From NCBI RefSeq assembly GCF_016757755.1, contig NZ_CP068437.1, forward strand, positions 4,836,001-4,900,000: a stretch of DNA of 64,000 nt. The letters are read 5' to 3'. The DNA is from Shewanella sp. KX20019 (GTDB lineage: Bacteria > Pseudomonadota > Gammaproteobacteria > Enterobacterales > Shewanellaceae). A program made the translations under genes and the position numbers. Below the pieces are notes generated by a model that saw nothing but the letters and a program-made list of their open reading frames with translations, ran no database searches and was not told the DNA's origin. Below are positions 38,675-48,191 of this stretch, in pieces; position 1 is the first letter of the stretch, and each line of letters opens with the position of its first letter.

Positions 38675-39847
38675 TTAATCTGCTTGTTTACGCAAAAAAG
38701 CTGGAATATCTAAGTAATCAAGGTCGTTCTTTTTCTCAACCGCTGGTGCTACAGCAGGTTGGGTTGCCGCTGCTGTATTGCCGTGCGTTAACGTAGGCGA
38801 AATAGGATCTTCCGCATCTAGCTTTTCCACTGGCACTATCGGCTCAGGACGTGAAACGGGTTTGGTTACTAGCTGAATATCAGGCTTTTTCTCAGCACCA
38901 ATACCTGTTGCTACTACTGTTACGCGCAATTCATCTGACATTTCAGGGTCAATTACTGCCCCTACTACCACTGTCGCATTATCAGAAGCGTAGGCTTTCA
39001 CGTGGTTACCCACGGTTTCAAACTCTTCGATACTCATATCCATACCAGCGGTGATATTAACTAGTACGCCACGTGCGCCAGCTAGATCAATATCTTCCAA
39101 TAGTGGACTGGCTACAGCGGCTTCAGCGGCTTCTTCAGCACGATCTTCACCACTTGCTACACCAGTTCCCATCATGGCATTACCCATTTCTGACATCACG
39201 GTTTTCACATCGGCGAAATCGACGTTAATCAGACCAGGACGAGTGATCAACTCAGCGATACCTTGCACAGCGCCCAGCAGTACATTGTTAGCAGCAGCAA
39301 AAGCATCAAGCAGCGATGTACCACGACCCAGTACCTTCAGTAGCTTCTCGTTTGGAATGGTGATCAACGAGTCTACGTTCTTAGCAAGCTGCTCAATACC
39401 TTGTTCAGCGTAGGTCATACGCTTTTTCCCTTCAAATGGAAAAGGTTTGGTGACTACAGCGACCGTTAGTATCCCCTCTTCACGAGCGACTTCAGCAACC
39501 ACAGGCGCGGCGCCGGTACCTGTTCCTCCGCCCATACCCGCTGCAATAAAGATCATGTCAGATCCCTTAATTGCATTACGAATGCTTTCTCTGTCTTCTT
39601 CAGCTGCTAAACGACCTATTTCAGGGTTAGCACCAGCGCCTAAACCCTTGGTCACATCACGACCTAGCTGAATAGTGGTGCCTGCTGATGACTTACGTAA
39701 TGCTTGCGCATCCGTATTTGTCGCTACGAATTCAACACCTTCAATATTGTGCTTAACCATATGTTCGATAGCATTACCGCCACCGCCACCAACACCGATG
39801 ACCTTAATCACCGCTTCATCTGTATGACTATCCATGATCTCAAACAT
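38675..39847 (-). CDS. ftsZ: Cell division GTPase FtsZ
   Basis: 390 residues. The tubulin signature GGGTGTG is at 106-112. NTDAQAL near 44-50 and the T7-loop region NVDFADVK also match. A variable Pro/Thr-rich linker (about 315-370) leads to the conserved C-terminal peptide LDIPAFLRKQ, which binds FtsA and ZipA. It polymerises into the Z ring. The gene is 31 bp downstream of ftsA, last of the long mraZ-ftsZ transcription unit. Confidence 0.98.
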   Translation of the reverse strand: MFEIMDSHTDEAVIKVIGVGGGGGNAIEHMVKHNIEGVEFVATNTDAQALRKSSAGTTIQLGRDVTKGLGAGANPEIGRLAAEEDRESIRNAIKGSDMIFIAAGMGGGTGTGAAPVVAEVAREEGILTVAVVTKPFPFEGKKRMTYAEQGIEQLAKNVDSLITIPNEKLLKVLGRGTSLLDAFAAANNVLLGAVQGIAELITRPGLINVDFADVKTVMSEMGNAMMGTGVASGEDRAEEAAEAAVASPLLEDIDLAGARGVLVNITAGMDMSIEEFETVGNHVKAYASDNATVVVGAVIDPEMSDELRVTVVATGIGAEKKPDIQLVTKPVSRPEPIVPVEKLDAEDPISPTLTHGNTAAATQPAVAPAVEKKNDLDYLDIPAFLRKQAD

Positions 39848-39878
39848 GGTCTTTTCTCCGTTTGCCTGCGTTACTAAA

Positions 39879-41114
39879 TTAAAATTCGCCTTTAAACCAA
39901 CTTTGGACCCGATTCCAAAGACTGGTTACCCCTTGCCGCTCAGGACGCTCAAATTGACGCTCAATGACTCTGCGTGCTCCATAATGAAGCAGCCCGACTC
40001 CAGTTGAGTAAATAGGCTGATCCACATATTCATATAATCCTTTGACTGGCAATGGCTTTGCCATTCGTACTGGCATGCCAAATGTTGCTTCAGCGATATC
40101 AACCGCCCCTTCTATTGATGCCGTTCCGCCTGTTAGTACGATGCCTGCAGCCACTTGGTCTTCAAGTCCACAATCGCGTAACTGCTTTAAAATCAATTCA
40201 AATAGCTCTTGGTATCTTGGCTCAACCACTTCAGCCAGAGTATGTCGTGACATGCTACGAGATGGGCGCCCGCCAACGGACGGGACTTCAATGCTGTCCT
40301 CTCGGCTAACCATAGAGCTGCGCGCACTTGCATGCTGCACCTTAATTTGTTCAGCATGGGATAACGGTGTGCGGAAAATTTTTGCAATGTCGTTAGTCAC
40401 CTGATTACCTGCAACTGGTACCACTGCACAATGGCGTAATGCACCATTGGTATAAACCGCTATATCCGTTGTACCGCCGCCCATATCGACTAAGCAGACA
40501 CCTAGGTCTTTTTCGTCGTCAGTTAACACTGAATCTGCTGATGCGATGGCTGAAAACACTAAGTCATCGACTTTTAGACCGCACCGTTCAACACTCTTAG
40601 TAATATTTTTTGCCATATCATTAGCACAGGTAACGATATGCACTTTGGCCTCCATACGCATACCAGACATGCCAATAGGGCTCTTGATACTATCTTGGAC
40701 ATCGATGGCATACTCTTGCGGTAACACGTGTAAAATACGTCTTTCCGTTGGAATTTTTACTGAGCGTGCCGTATGGATAACGTTGTCGACATCTTCTTGG
40801 GTCACCTCTTCATCATTAATCGATACCATGCCATTTTCGTTCTGACATTCGATATGCTTGCCTGAAATACTCAGGTAGACAGAAGATACCTGGCAATCTG
40901 CCATTAATTCCGCTTGATCGAGTGCTCGTTGCACGCTGCGTACAATAGAATCAAGATCGTTTACACCACCTTTATCCATACCTCTCGAAGGATGATTGCC
41001 TAGGCCGACAATACTGATCTCACCGTCAGGCAATACTTCGCCAATGATCACAGCAACTTTCGAAGTTCCTATGTCCAAAGCAACGATCAGATTTCTATCT
41101 AGATTCTTAGTCAT
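39879..41114 (-). CDS. ftsA: Cell division protein FtsA
   Basis: 411 residues of the actin/Hsp70 fold. The phosphate loops read ALDIGTSKV near the N-terminus and VDMGGGTTDIAVY near 210, and TGGTASIEG near 340 forms the adenosine pocket. The C-terminal amphipathic helix SLWNRVQSWFKGEF is the membrane anchor that tethers FtsZ. It lies 3 bp after ftsQ. Confidence 0.97.
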   Translation of the reverse strand: MTKNLDRNLIVALDIGTSKVAVIIGEVLPDGEISIVGLGNHPSRGMDKGGVNDLDSIVRSVQRALDQAELMADCQVSSVYLSISGKHIECQNENGMVSINDEEVTQEDVDNVIHTARSVKIPTERRILHVLPQEYAIDVQDSIKSPIGMSGMRMEAKVHIVTCANDMAKNITKSVERCGLKVDDLVFSAIASADSVLTDDEKDLGVCLVDMGGGTTDIAVYTNGALRHCAVVPVAGNQVTNDIAKIFRTPLSHAEQIKVQHASARSSMVSREDSIEVPSVGGRPSRSMSRHTLAEVVEPRYQELFELILKQLRDCGLEDQVAAGIVLTGGTASIEGAVDIAEATFGMPVRMAKPLPVKGLYEYVDQPIYSTGVGLLHYGARRVIERQFERPERQGVTSLWNRVQSWFKGEF

Positions 41115-41117
41115 TAA

Positions 41118-41888
41118 TTAACGGCTCTCTGTTTGTGCATCATCCCAATCTACGGCCAGTCCTGTGTCGTAGCGCAAATCCACCATCCCTACCTTTTTGT
41201 CTTGCGCTGCAAGCCTGGGGTAGACATAAATAAATCGTTGTATCCTTGCCATACTATCTTCGCGGCCAAGCTCGAGCTTGATACCGTTATTTAACTCTGC
41301 ATGCCATGCATGCCTTGCACTTAAGCTTAAACTCTGCAAACTAAATCCATTGATGGTTAATAACTCTCCCAGCTGTTGGTAGGTTGTTAACACTGATTTA
41401 CCTTGCGATTCAGGTCCCGAGAGCGAAGGCAAGCTCGGTATACCTTCTCTTATTGGAGCGTCAAATACCTCGCCATAAGTATTGAGCCAAGCATCGCCGT
41501 TCCATTGGGCAACGGGGATTTGTTCGACTAAATACACTTTTAACTTAGCGGGCCACTCTCGCCTAACCGATGCTCGATAAACCCATGGCAGCGCTTCCAA
41601 TGCTTGTTGCACTTGATTAACATCTGCAGAAAAAAAGCTTCGTTGCATTAAATCTTGTAGTGCAACTTGAATATCTCTATCTGCGGTGTAACGCCGCTCG
41701 CCCTTAATCGCAACAGCTTCTATCGGCAACGCATCCGCATCATTCAATACGGTATTGAGCTTATAAGCCGCAGCTGAAAGCCCGATTAAAACACACAATA
41801 AAAACACTAACCCAAAGCATAAATACCAGTCCGTTTTTAACAATAAAACTCGAACACGTTGGCCTTTATCGCTCCAAGACATCTTCAC
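41118..41888 (-). CDS. ftsQ: Cell division protein FtsQ
   Basis: 256 residues. The cytoplasmic tail is short, with one membrane segment at about 25-46 (LCFGLVFLLCVLIGLSAAAY). A POTRA domain follows (PIEAVAIKGERRYT onward) and then a beta domain ending near GLAVDW. It links early and late divisome proteins and binds FtsB/FtsL. It is separated from murC by 99 bp, where many relatives have ddlB. Confidence 0.95.
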   Translation of the reverse strand: MKMSWSDKGQRVRVLLLKTDWYLCFGLVFLLCVLIGLSAAAYKLNTVLNDADALPIEAVAIKGERRYTADRDIQVALQDLMQRSFFSADVNQVQQALEALPWVYRASVRREWPAKLKVYLVEQIPVAQWNGDAWLNTYGEVFDAPIREGIPSLPSLSGPESQGKSVLTTYQQLGELLTINGFSLQSLSLSARHAWHAELNNGIKLELGREDSMARIQRFIYVYPRLAAQDKKVGMVDLRYDTGLAVDWDDAQTESR

Positions 41889-41987
41889 ACCCTCTTTTGA
41901 AGTCGCAAAGACAGAAAGCCAGCCATTATATAGACCTTATTCTGAGGGTCAAAATTTGCCGCATAACTCACTGTATATCTTTCTAAG

Positions 41988-43457
41988 TTACGCATTTTTC
42001 TCATCTGCTTCTTTTAAATCAAAGCCCAAATTTGACTGTGCCAAATTTCGTGATAACAAGCCAATGTTGCCGGCGCCTTGAGTGAGAAGTAGATCACCGT
42101 TTTGAAGTATTTCCGGCAACACTGTCTGCAACTGTTCTGCGCTGGCTACAAATACAGGTTCAAGCTGACCCCGGACGCGGATAGAGCGACATAATGCACG
42201 ACTATCAGCGCCGGGGATAGGCGCTTCGCCAGCGGCATATACATCAAGTAATAACAAGCAATCAACTTGAGACAGTACCTCGACAAAGTCTTCGTAAAGA
42301 TCGCGAGTACGGCTGTAACGATGTGGCTGATAAATCATAACTAATCTTCGCTCCGGCCATCCCTGTCTAGCAGCCTTAATGGTGGCTGCTACCTCACTTG
42401 GATGGTGTCCGTAATCATCGACGAGTTTAATCTCACCTTTACTGGTTTCAAAATCACCAACTTGCTGAAAACGGCGCCCAATGCCTTGAAACTCTGCCAA
42501 TGCTTTTATAATTGCTTCATCTTCTATGTCATCTTCACTTGCCACTGCAATTGCCGCTAGTGCATTGAGGACGTTATGCTCCCCAGGCAGGTTTACCGAC
42601 AGCTGCAGATCTTCAACACCATTACGCTTAACGGTAAACTGGCTGCTATAACCTGTTTGCGAGAAGTCAGTTGCTTGCACATCAGCTTCTTCACTGAAAC
42701 CATAGGTTACGATTTTTCGGCTAAAACGCGGTAATAGCTCACGTACGATAGGATCATCGATACACACTATCGCCACCCCATAGAAAGGCAGGTTATGGAT
42801 AAAGTCGACAAATGTCGTCTTTAACTTTTCAATATCACCACCATAGGTATCCATGTGGTCAGCTTCTATGTTGGTCACCACACTGACCATAGGTTGCAGG
42901 TGTAAAAAGCTCGCATCACTTTCATCTGCTTCGGCAATTAAATAGCGACTATGGCCTAGGCGAGCATTAGTGCCCGCGCTATTTAACAAGCCACCGATGA
43001 CGAAGGTCGGATCGCGATCAGCCTCGCCATATACACTCGCAATTAAGCTTGTGGTCGTGGTCTTACCATGAGTACCAGCGACTGCCACACCATGACGATA
43101 ACGCATCAATTCGGCTAACATTTCAGCACGCTGTACTACGGGAATACGTAACTCTTTGGCAGCAACCAGCTCTGGGTTATCGGCACTAATCGCCGTCGAA
43201 ACCACCACAACATCTACATCTTTAACTTGACTGGCATCATGGCCAATATGAATAACTACACCTAACTGCGCTAATCGTGCTGTGACCGCATTTTCAGCAA
43301 TATCCGAGCCACTCAGCTTATATCCCTCGTTAACAAGCACTTCCGCTATGCCACCCATACCAGCACCACCTATTCCAACAAAATAGATATGCTTGACCCG
43401 ACGCATTTCAGGGATCATGGTTCTTAGCTGCGAATACTTCTCTGCTTTGTTACTCAT
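41988..43457 (-). CDS. murC: UDP-N-acetylmuramate--L-alanine ligase MurC
   Basis: 489 residues. The UDP-binding start is VGIGGAGMGGIAEVL, the ATP loop is GTHGKTTTTS near residue 125, and the C-terminal domain has DDYGHHPSE. It adds L-Ala to UDP-MurNAc in the cytosol. It is 1 bp after murG. Confidence 0.97.
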   Translation of the reverse strand: MSNKAEKYSQLRTMIPEMRRVKHIYFVGIGGAGMGGIAEVLVNEGYKLSGSDIAENAVTARLAQLGVVIHIGHDASQVKDVDVVVVSTAISADNPELVAAKELRIPVVQRAEMLAELMRYRHGVAVAGTHGKTTTTSLIASVYGEADRDPTFVIGGLLNSAGTNARLGHSRYLIAEADESDASFLHLQPMVSVVTNIEADHMDTYGGDIEKLKTTFVDFIHNLPFYGVAIVCIDDPIVRELLPRFSRKIVTYGFSEEADVQATDFSQTGYSSQFTVKRNGVEDLQLSVNLPGEHNVLNALAAIAVASEDDIEDEAIIKALAEFQGIGRRFQQVGDFETSKGEIKLVDDYGHHPSEVAATIKAARQGWPERRLVMIYQPHRYSRTRDLYEDFVEVLSQVDCLLLLDVYAAGEAPIPGADSRALCRSIRVRGQLEPVFVASAEQLQTVLPEILQNGDLLLTQGAGNIGLLSRNLAQSNLGFDLKEADEKNA

Positions 43458-43458
43458 C

Positions 43459-44568
43459 TCAACCCTTTTCCGCTAATTTAATACAGACGTCGGCGACTCT
43501 TTGTGTTGCATCAAGCACCGCCACATCTCGGGCGCGCTCGCCCATCTTGCATAACTCTGTTCTGTCCGATGCGAGCATTGACAGTTTGCTGATCAGTTTG
43601 CTGCTATCAACCAATGGTTGAGGTAGCAGAAATGCTGCTCCAGCCTCAACTAATACTTGCGCATTCTTAGTTTGGTGATCATCAACCGCGTGGGGGTATG
43701 GCACCAATAAGCTCGGTAACCCTACGGCCGCTAGCTCTGAAACCGTCAGTGCGCCAGAGCGACAAACAACAACATCTGCCCAGCGATATGCTGATTCCAT
43801 ATCATCAATAAATTCAGCCACTTTCACGCTGCCATCTTGCCCTAGATGCTGGTATTCACTTTTCACCGACGCTAAATTATTGCGTCCAACTTGATGCCAT
43901 ACCGTCATAGAGTGTGTTTTACTCACTCCCTCAAGAACACTTGGCATCACCTCATTAAATACTTTTGCACCGAGACTACCACCAACAACTAAGACTTTAA
44001 GCGCATCCTCTTCGCACGCTGAATCCCGATTGCCACCAAGAGCGATTAACTCTTTACGGATAGGGTTACCAACAGTCTCTGCCGTCACATCGGTAAAGGT
44101 ACCTGGAAATGCACATAGCACCTCGCTAGCCACCTTTGATAATAATTTGTTGGTCATCCCTGGAATCGCATTTTGCTCATGCAGTACCAAAGGGATCCCA
44201 GACAGTTTGGCAGCAACACCACCTGGACCGCTGGCAAAGCCGCCCATGCCCATGACCACATCAGGACTAAAGTCTTTGATCACTGCGCGAGCCTGCATAA
44301 CAGAGCGCAACACTTTGAACGGCGCAGCTAATTTACGCAGTAAACCATTGCCCCTCACTCCCTTAATATCGATAAAATCGATATCAAAACCATGTTGAGG
44401 TACCAACCTTGCTTCCATTCTGTCTGCTGTGCCTAACCAGCGCACTTTCCAGCCTTGCTGGCTTAAATATTTAGCAACCGCGAGCGCCGGAAAGACATGA
44501 CCGCCAGTGCCGCCTGCCATAATTAAAATGCGCTTTTCTCGTGCTTGCTCAGTCATTAATTCACTCAT
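43459..44568 (-). CDS. murG: UDP-GlcNAc transferase MurG (lipid II synthesis)
   Basis: 369 residues. A GGTGGHVFPAL glycine-rich loop lies near residue 19-29, a second loop GGSLGA near 195, and CRSGALTVSELAAVGLPSLLVPYP forms the UDP-GlcNAc site. GT-B glycosyltransferase on the inner membrane face. The start codon overlaps the ftsW stop (ATGA), indicating translational coupling. Confidence 0.97.
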   Translation of the reverse strand: MSELMTEQAREKRILIMAGGTGGHVFPALAVAKYLSQQGWKVRWLGTADRMEARLVPQHGFDIDFIDIKGVRGNGLLRKLAAPFKVLRSVMQARAVIKDFSPDVVMGMGGFASGPGGVAAKLSGIPLVLHEQNAIPGMTNKLLSKVASEVLCAFPGTFTDVTAETVGNPIRKELIALGGNRDSACEEDALKVLVVGGSLGAKVFNEVMPSVLEGVSKTHSMTVWHQVGRNNLASVKSEYQHLGQDGSVKVAEFIDDMESAYRWADVVVCRSGALTVSELAAVGLPSLLVPYPHAVDDHQTKNAQVLVEAGAAFLLPQPLVDSSKLISKLSMLASDRTELCKMGERARDVAVLDATQRVADVCIKLAEKG

Positions 44569-45785
44569 TGTTTTAGACCTCGGCCCTCTACAGCTTGGAT
44601 CACACTTAATCTTCTTTCATAATCAATTCGTATCAACATCATTGCCGCTGCGGTCATTACCCATAGGCTACTGCCGCCATAACTGATAAATGGCAAGGTT
44701 AACCCTTTAGTGGGCAACATACCGATACTCGCGCCGACATTGACCACCGTCTGAAAACAGATCCAGATACCAATACCGTAGGCAAGATACCCATCGAATG
44801 CTCGCTCTAGAGCAAGGCACATATTGCCCAACTTTATCGCCCTCAGTGCAACAAAGAGCAGTACGGCAAGCACGATAATAATGCCAACAAACCCAAGTTC
44901 TTCACCGATAACAGCAAAGATAAAATCGGTATGAGCCTCAGGTAGGTACTCAAGTTTCTGAATACTATTACCTAGCCCTTGACCAAACCAATCACCACGA
45001 CCATATGCCATTAGCGACTGTGTTAACTGATAGCCGCTGCCAAATGGATCTTGCCACGGATCTAAAAAGGAAGTAACTCGGCGCATACGGTAAGGCTCTA
45101 GTGCGACCAAGGCCACGAACGCGAGTATCCCAGTCAAAATTAACGCGAAAAAGTCGAGTAGTCGTGCACCGGCTAAGAATAACAACCCAACGGTTCCGAC
45201 AAACAGCACCACTACGGTGCCCAAGTCTGGCTGCATCAAAATAAGAAATGCATACACCGCAAATACTGCTATTGGTTTATAAAACCCTTTAGCATTCTCT
45301 CTAATCTCTTGGTGGCGCCTAACTAAATAGCCCGCCATATATATTGCAAAAACAAACTTGGCTATCTCTGCAACCTGTATTCTAATCGGACCGACAGATA
45401 ACCACCGCGTCGCGCCATTTACCGTCGTTCCGACAAATAACACTGCAACTAGCATGATGCCGACAATGAGCAGTAAAAACGGGCTGAAACTTTGCCAATG
45501 ACGCATCTCTATTTGTAAGACGACGGCAGCAATGATACCGCAACCCACCAAGTAGGCGCCGTGGCGCCAAACAAAATGAAATGGATTACCGGTTAGGCTC
45601 TGCGCTTCAGGCATCGAAGCCGACATAACCATCACAAACCCAAAGCAGATCAACGACAACACAGCAAACAGTAATGCACGATCATACAATTGCATTCCCG
45701 GCGCAGATCTATCTGCAAACAAGTTTGATAGCGACCATTTAAAGCGGTTGCTAAACAGACTAAGCTGCTTTTCCGAGCTAGGCAT
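44565..45785 (-). CDS. ftsW: Septal peptidoglycan polymerase FtsW (SEDS family)
   Basis: 406 residues with about ten membrane segments. It has the SEDS signatures NGATRWLSVGPIRIQ and LPFISYGGSS. The conserved WQDPFGSGYQL...EAHTDFIFAVIGEELG segment contains the catalytic Asp region. It works with FtsI in the divisome. It overlaps murD by 8 bp. Confidence 0.96.
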   Translation of the reverse strand: MPSSEKQLSLFSNRFKWSLSNLFADRSAPGMQLYDRALLFAVLSLICFGFVMVMSASMPEAQSLTGNPFHFVWRHGAYLVGCGIIAAVVLQIEMRHWQSFSPFLLLIVGIMLVAVLFVGTTVNGATRWLSVGPIRIQVAEIAKFVFAIYMAGYLVRRHQEIRENAKGFYKPIAVFAVYAFLILMQPDLGTVVVLFVGTVGLLFLAGARLLDFFALILTGILAFVALVALEPYRMRRVTSFLDPWQDPFGSGYQLTQSLMAYGRGDWFGQGLGNSIQKLEYLPEAHTDFIFAVIGEELGFVGIIIVLAVLLFVALRAIKLGNMCLALERAFDGYLAYGIGIWICFQTVVNVGASIGMLPTKGLTLPFISYGGSSLWVMTAAAMMLIRIDYERRLSVIQAVEGRGLKQ

Positions 45786-47094
45786 TTAACTTGCCAACTT
45801 CGGCACGAAAATCATCACCACGAACCATAAAATTGCTGTACATGTCTAAGCTGGCACACGCCGGGGACAGAATTACAATATCACCCGCGGTTGAGACCTT
45901 ATTCGCTAAAGTGACGGCTTCAGCCATGGTTGCAACGGTCAATGCTCCCTCTTTCAAAGCCGCAATTTTGTCACCATCTTGGCCAAGGGTAATTAAAGTA
46001 CTGACTTTATCTAATGCACTTGCCAACGCCGAAAAATCAGCGCCTTTACCATCACCGCCAGCGATAAGAATCAACTCTCCTAAATGCTCACTTAATCCAT
46101 CAATAGCTGCAACGGTAGCACCGACATTGGTGGCTTTTGAGTCATTGACATAGGTCACGCCAGCGATATCAGCAACCACTTCACAGCGATGGGTGAGCCC
46201 ATTAAATTGCTTTGCCACATCGATAAGATATTGACGTTCGATGCCTGCCGCTGTCGCCAATGACATTGCCGCTATTAAATTGGCATGGTTATGACTCCCC
46301 ACTAAGGCAACATCAGCAATCGCCATAATCTGACTACTTCCATGTACAATTTGCCCCTCTACCACTCCCCAAGCATCAACTTCAGGAATATCTAAACCGA
46401 AGCTATTCTGGTTCATTGGGCTATTGGGTAACGTCAGCAGATCTTCTCGATTAAACAGCACGCTCTTACTTTGATCATAAAGATTCAATTTGGCTTGGCG
46501 ATAAGATTCCAAATCACTATAGCGATCCATATGATCTTCGCTAATATTCAAACATGTCGCTGCAATGCAGTTGAGACTATGGGTTGTTTCCAGTTGGAAA
46601 CTCGACAGTTCAAGTACATACAGCGCTTTCGGCTCGAGTAGCAGATCCAACACCGGAATACCGATATTCCCCCCCATAGCGTAAGACAGTCCTGCAGCTG
46701 CAGCCATCTCTCCCACTAAGGTGGTGACCGTCGATTTACCATTGGATCCCGTTATTGCAATAACACAAGCGGAGCTGGCCGCTAAAGCCCTCGCAAATAG
46801 CTCAACATCACCAATGACCTCAATACCCATATCAAATGCCGCACGCACTTCTGGCGTTTCAACCGAAATACCTGGGCTAATAACAATCTGCGATGCCTGG
46901 ACTAAATAACGGCAATCAAAGCCACCTGTAATCAACTTCACCTGCGGATAGTTAGCCGCGAGCTTGTCAGCTCCAGGAGGCTGCATTCGACTGTCCATCA
47001 CCAAGGGGGTTATCCCTTGCTCACACAAGTAGCGCACAACAGATAATCCTGTTGCACCCAAACCTAAAACGATGTGTGAATACTGCTGCGCCAT
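45778..47094 (-). CDS. murD: UDP-N-acetylmuramoylalanine--D-glutamate ligase MurD
   Basis: 438 residues. It has an N-terminal Rossmann-like UDP domain (GLGATGLSVVRYL), the ATP loop TGSNGKSTVT near residue 115, HRCEVV, and the DSKATN segment typical of MurD. It adds D-Glu to UDP-MurNAc-L-Ala. Confidence 0.97.
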   Translation of the reverse strand: MAQQYSHIVLGLGATGLSVVRYLCEQGITPLVMDSRMQPPGADKLAANYPQVKLITGGFDCRYLVQASQIVISPGISVETPEVRAAFDMGIEVIGDVELFARALAASSACVIAITGSNGKSTVTTLVGEMAAAAGLSYAMGGNIGIPVLDLLLEPKALYVLELSSFQLETTHSLNCIAATCLNISEDHMDRYSDLESYRQAKLNLYDQSKSVLFNREDLLTLPNSPMNQNSFGLDIPEVDAWGVVEGQIVHGSSQIMAIADVALVGSHNHANLIAAMSLATAAGIERQYLIDVAKQFNGLTHRCEVVADIAGVTYVNDSKATNVGATVAAIDGLSEHLGELILIAGGDGKGADFSALASALDKVSTLITLGQDGDKIAALKEGALTVATMAEAVTLANKVSTAGDIVILSPACASLDMYSNFMVRGDDFRAEVGKLNA

Positions 47095-47108
47095 GTTATA
47101 TGTCCGTA

Positions 47109-48191
47109 TTATCTAAGCTTCAATGTTGCTAGTCCTAACAGAACTAGGAACAAGGATATGATCCAAAAACGCACGATAACTCGTGGTTCAGGCCAACCTT
47201 TCAACTCATAATGGTGATGTATCGGTGCCATACGGAAAATACGTTGGCCCCTTAACTTATATGAGCCCACCTGCAAAATAACCGATACAGTCTCCATGAC
47301 GAAAACGCCGCCCATGATGACCAGTAAGATCTCTTGACGTACTAATACAGCTATCGCGCCGAGTGCAGCACCAAGAGATAACGAGCCAACATCGCCCATA
47401 AAGACTTGGGCTGGGTAGGTGTTAAACCATAGAAACCCTAACCCTGCGCCCACTATCGCAGTGCAGACAATCACCAGTTCACCCGCCCCGGGGAGATAAG
47501 GGATATGAAGATAGCTTGCGAATTGCACGTGGCCAGAAAGATAAGCGATCAATGCAAATGCAGCAGCGACCATCACCGTTGGCATAATTGCTAAGCCATC
47601 GAGTCCGTCGGTTAAATTCACCGCGTTACTAGAACCTACGATAGTGAAATACACCAGTACGATAAAGAAACCACCAAGTTGTGGCATCACATCTTTAAAG
47701 AAAGGTACTACTAACTGGGTTTCACCTGCTGTTTCAGCCGAAGCATAGAGGTAAAATGCAATCAAAATGGCAGCCAAGGACTGCAGCAGATATTTCCATC
47801 TTGCTATCAAGCCTTTAGTATCTTTGCGAACAACTTTACGGTAATCATCAATAAAACCAATGGTGCCGAAGCTGGCTAACACAAACAGCACAACCCAAAC
47901 GTAGCGGCTACCCAAATCACCCCATAGCAATACGCTGATGAAGACACCAGCAAGAATAAGTAAACCGCCCATTGTCGGCGTTCCACGCTTACTAAAGTGT
48001 GACTCTGGACCATCGTTACGCACAACTTGACCAATTTGCAATAACTGCAAACGTTCGATCATCTTTGGTCCCCACCAAAGACTAAACACCAATGCTGTCA
48101 TCAAGCCTAGAATGGCTCTAAATGTGACATAAGAAAATACGTTAAACCCACTGTAAAATTGGGTTAAATACTCCGCCAGGTAAACCAGCAT
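47109..48191 (-). CDS. mraY: Phospho-MurNAc-pentapeptide translocase MraY
   Basis: 360 residues and about ten membrane segments. The signature Asp-rich loops are present: GFIDDYRKV near 115, NLTDGLDGLAI near 190, and FMGDVGSL near 265. HHHYELKGW marks the His-rich loop. It makes lipid I at the inner membrane. It begins at the base where murF ends. Confidence 0.97.
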   Translation of the reverse strand: MLVYLAEYLTQFYSGFNVFSYVTFRAILGLMTALVFSLWWGPKMIERLQLLQIGQVVRNDGPESHFSKRGTPTMGGLLILAGVFISVLLWGDLGSRYVWVVLFVLASFGTIGFIDDYRKVVRKDTKGLIARWKYLLQSLAAILIAFYLYASAETAGETQLVVPFFKDVMPQLGGFFIVLVYFTIVGSSNAVNLTDGLDGLAIMPTVMVAAAFALIAYLSGHVQFASYLHIPYLPGAGELVIVCTAIVGAGLGFLWFNTYPAQVFMGDVGSLSLGAALGAIAVLVRQEILLVIMGGVFVMETVSVILQVGSYKLRGQRIFRMAPIHHHYELKGWPEPRVIVRFWIISLFLVLLGLATLKLR

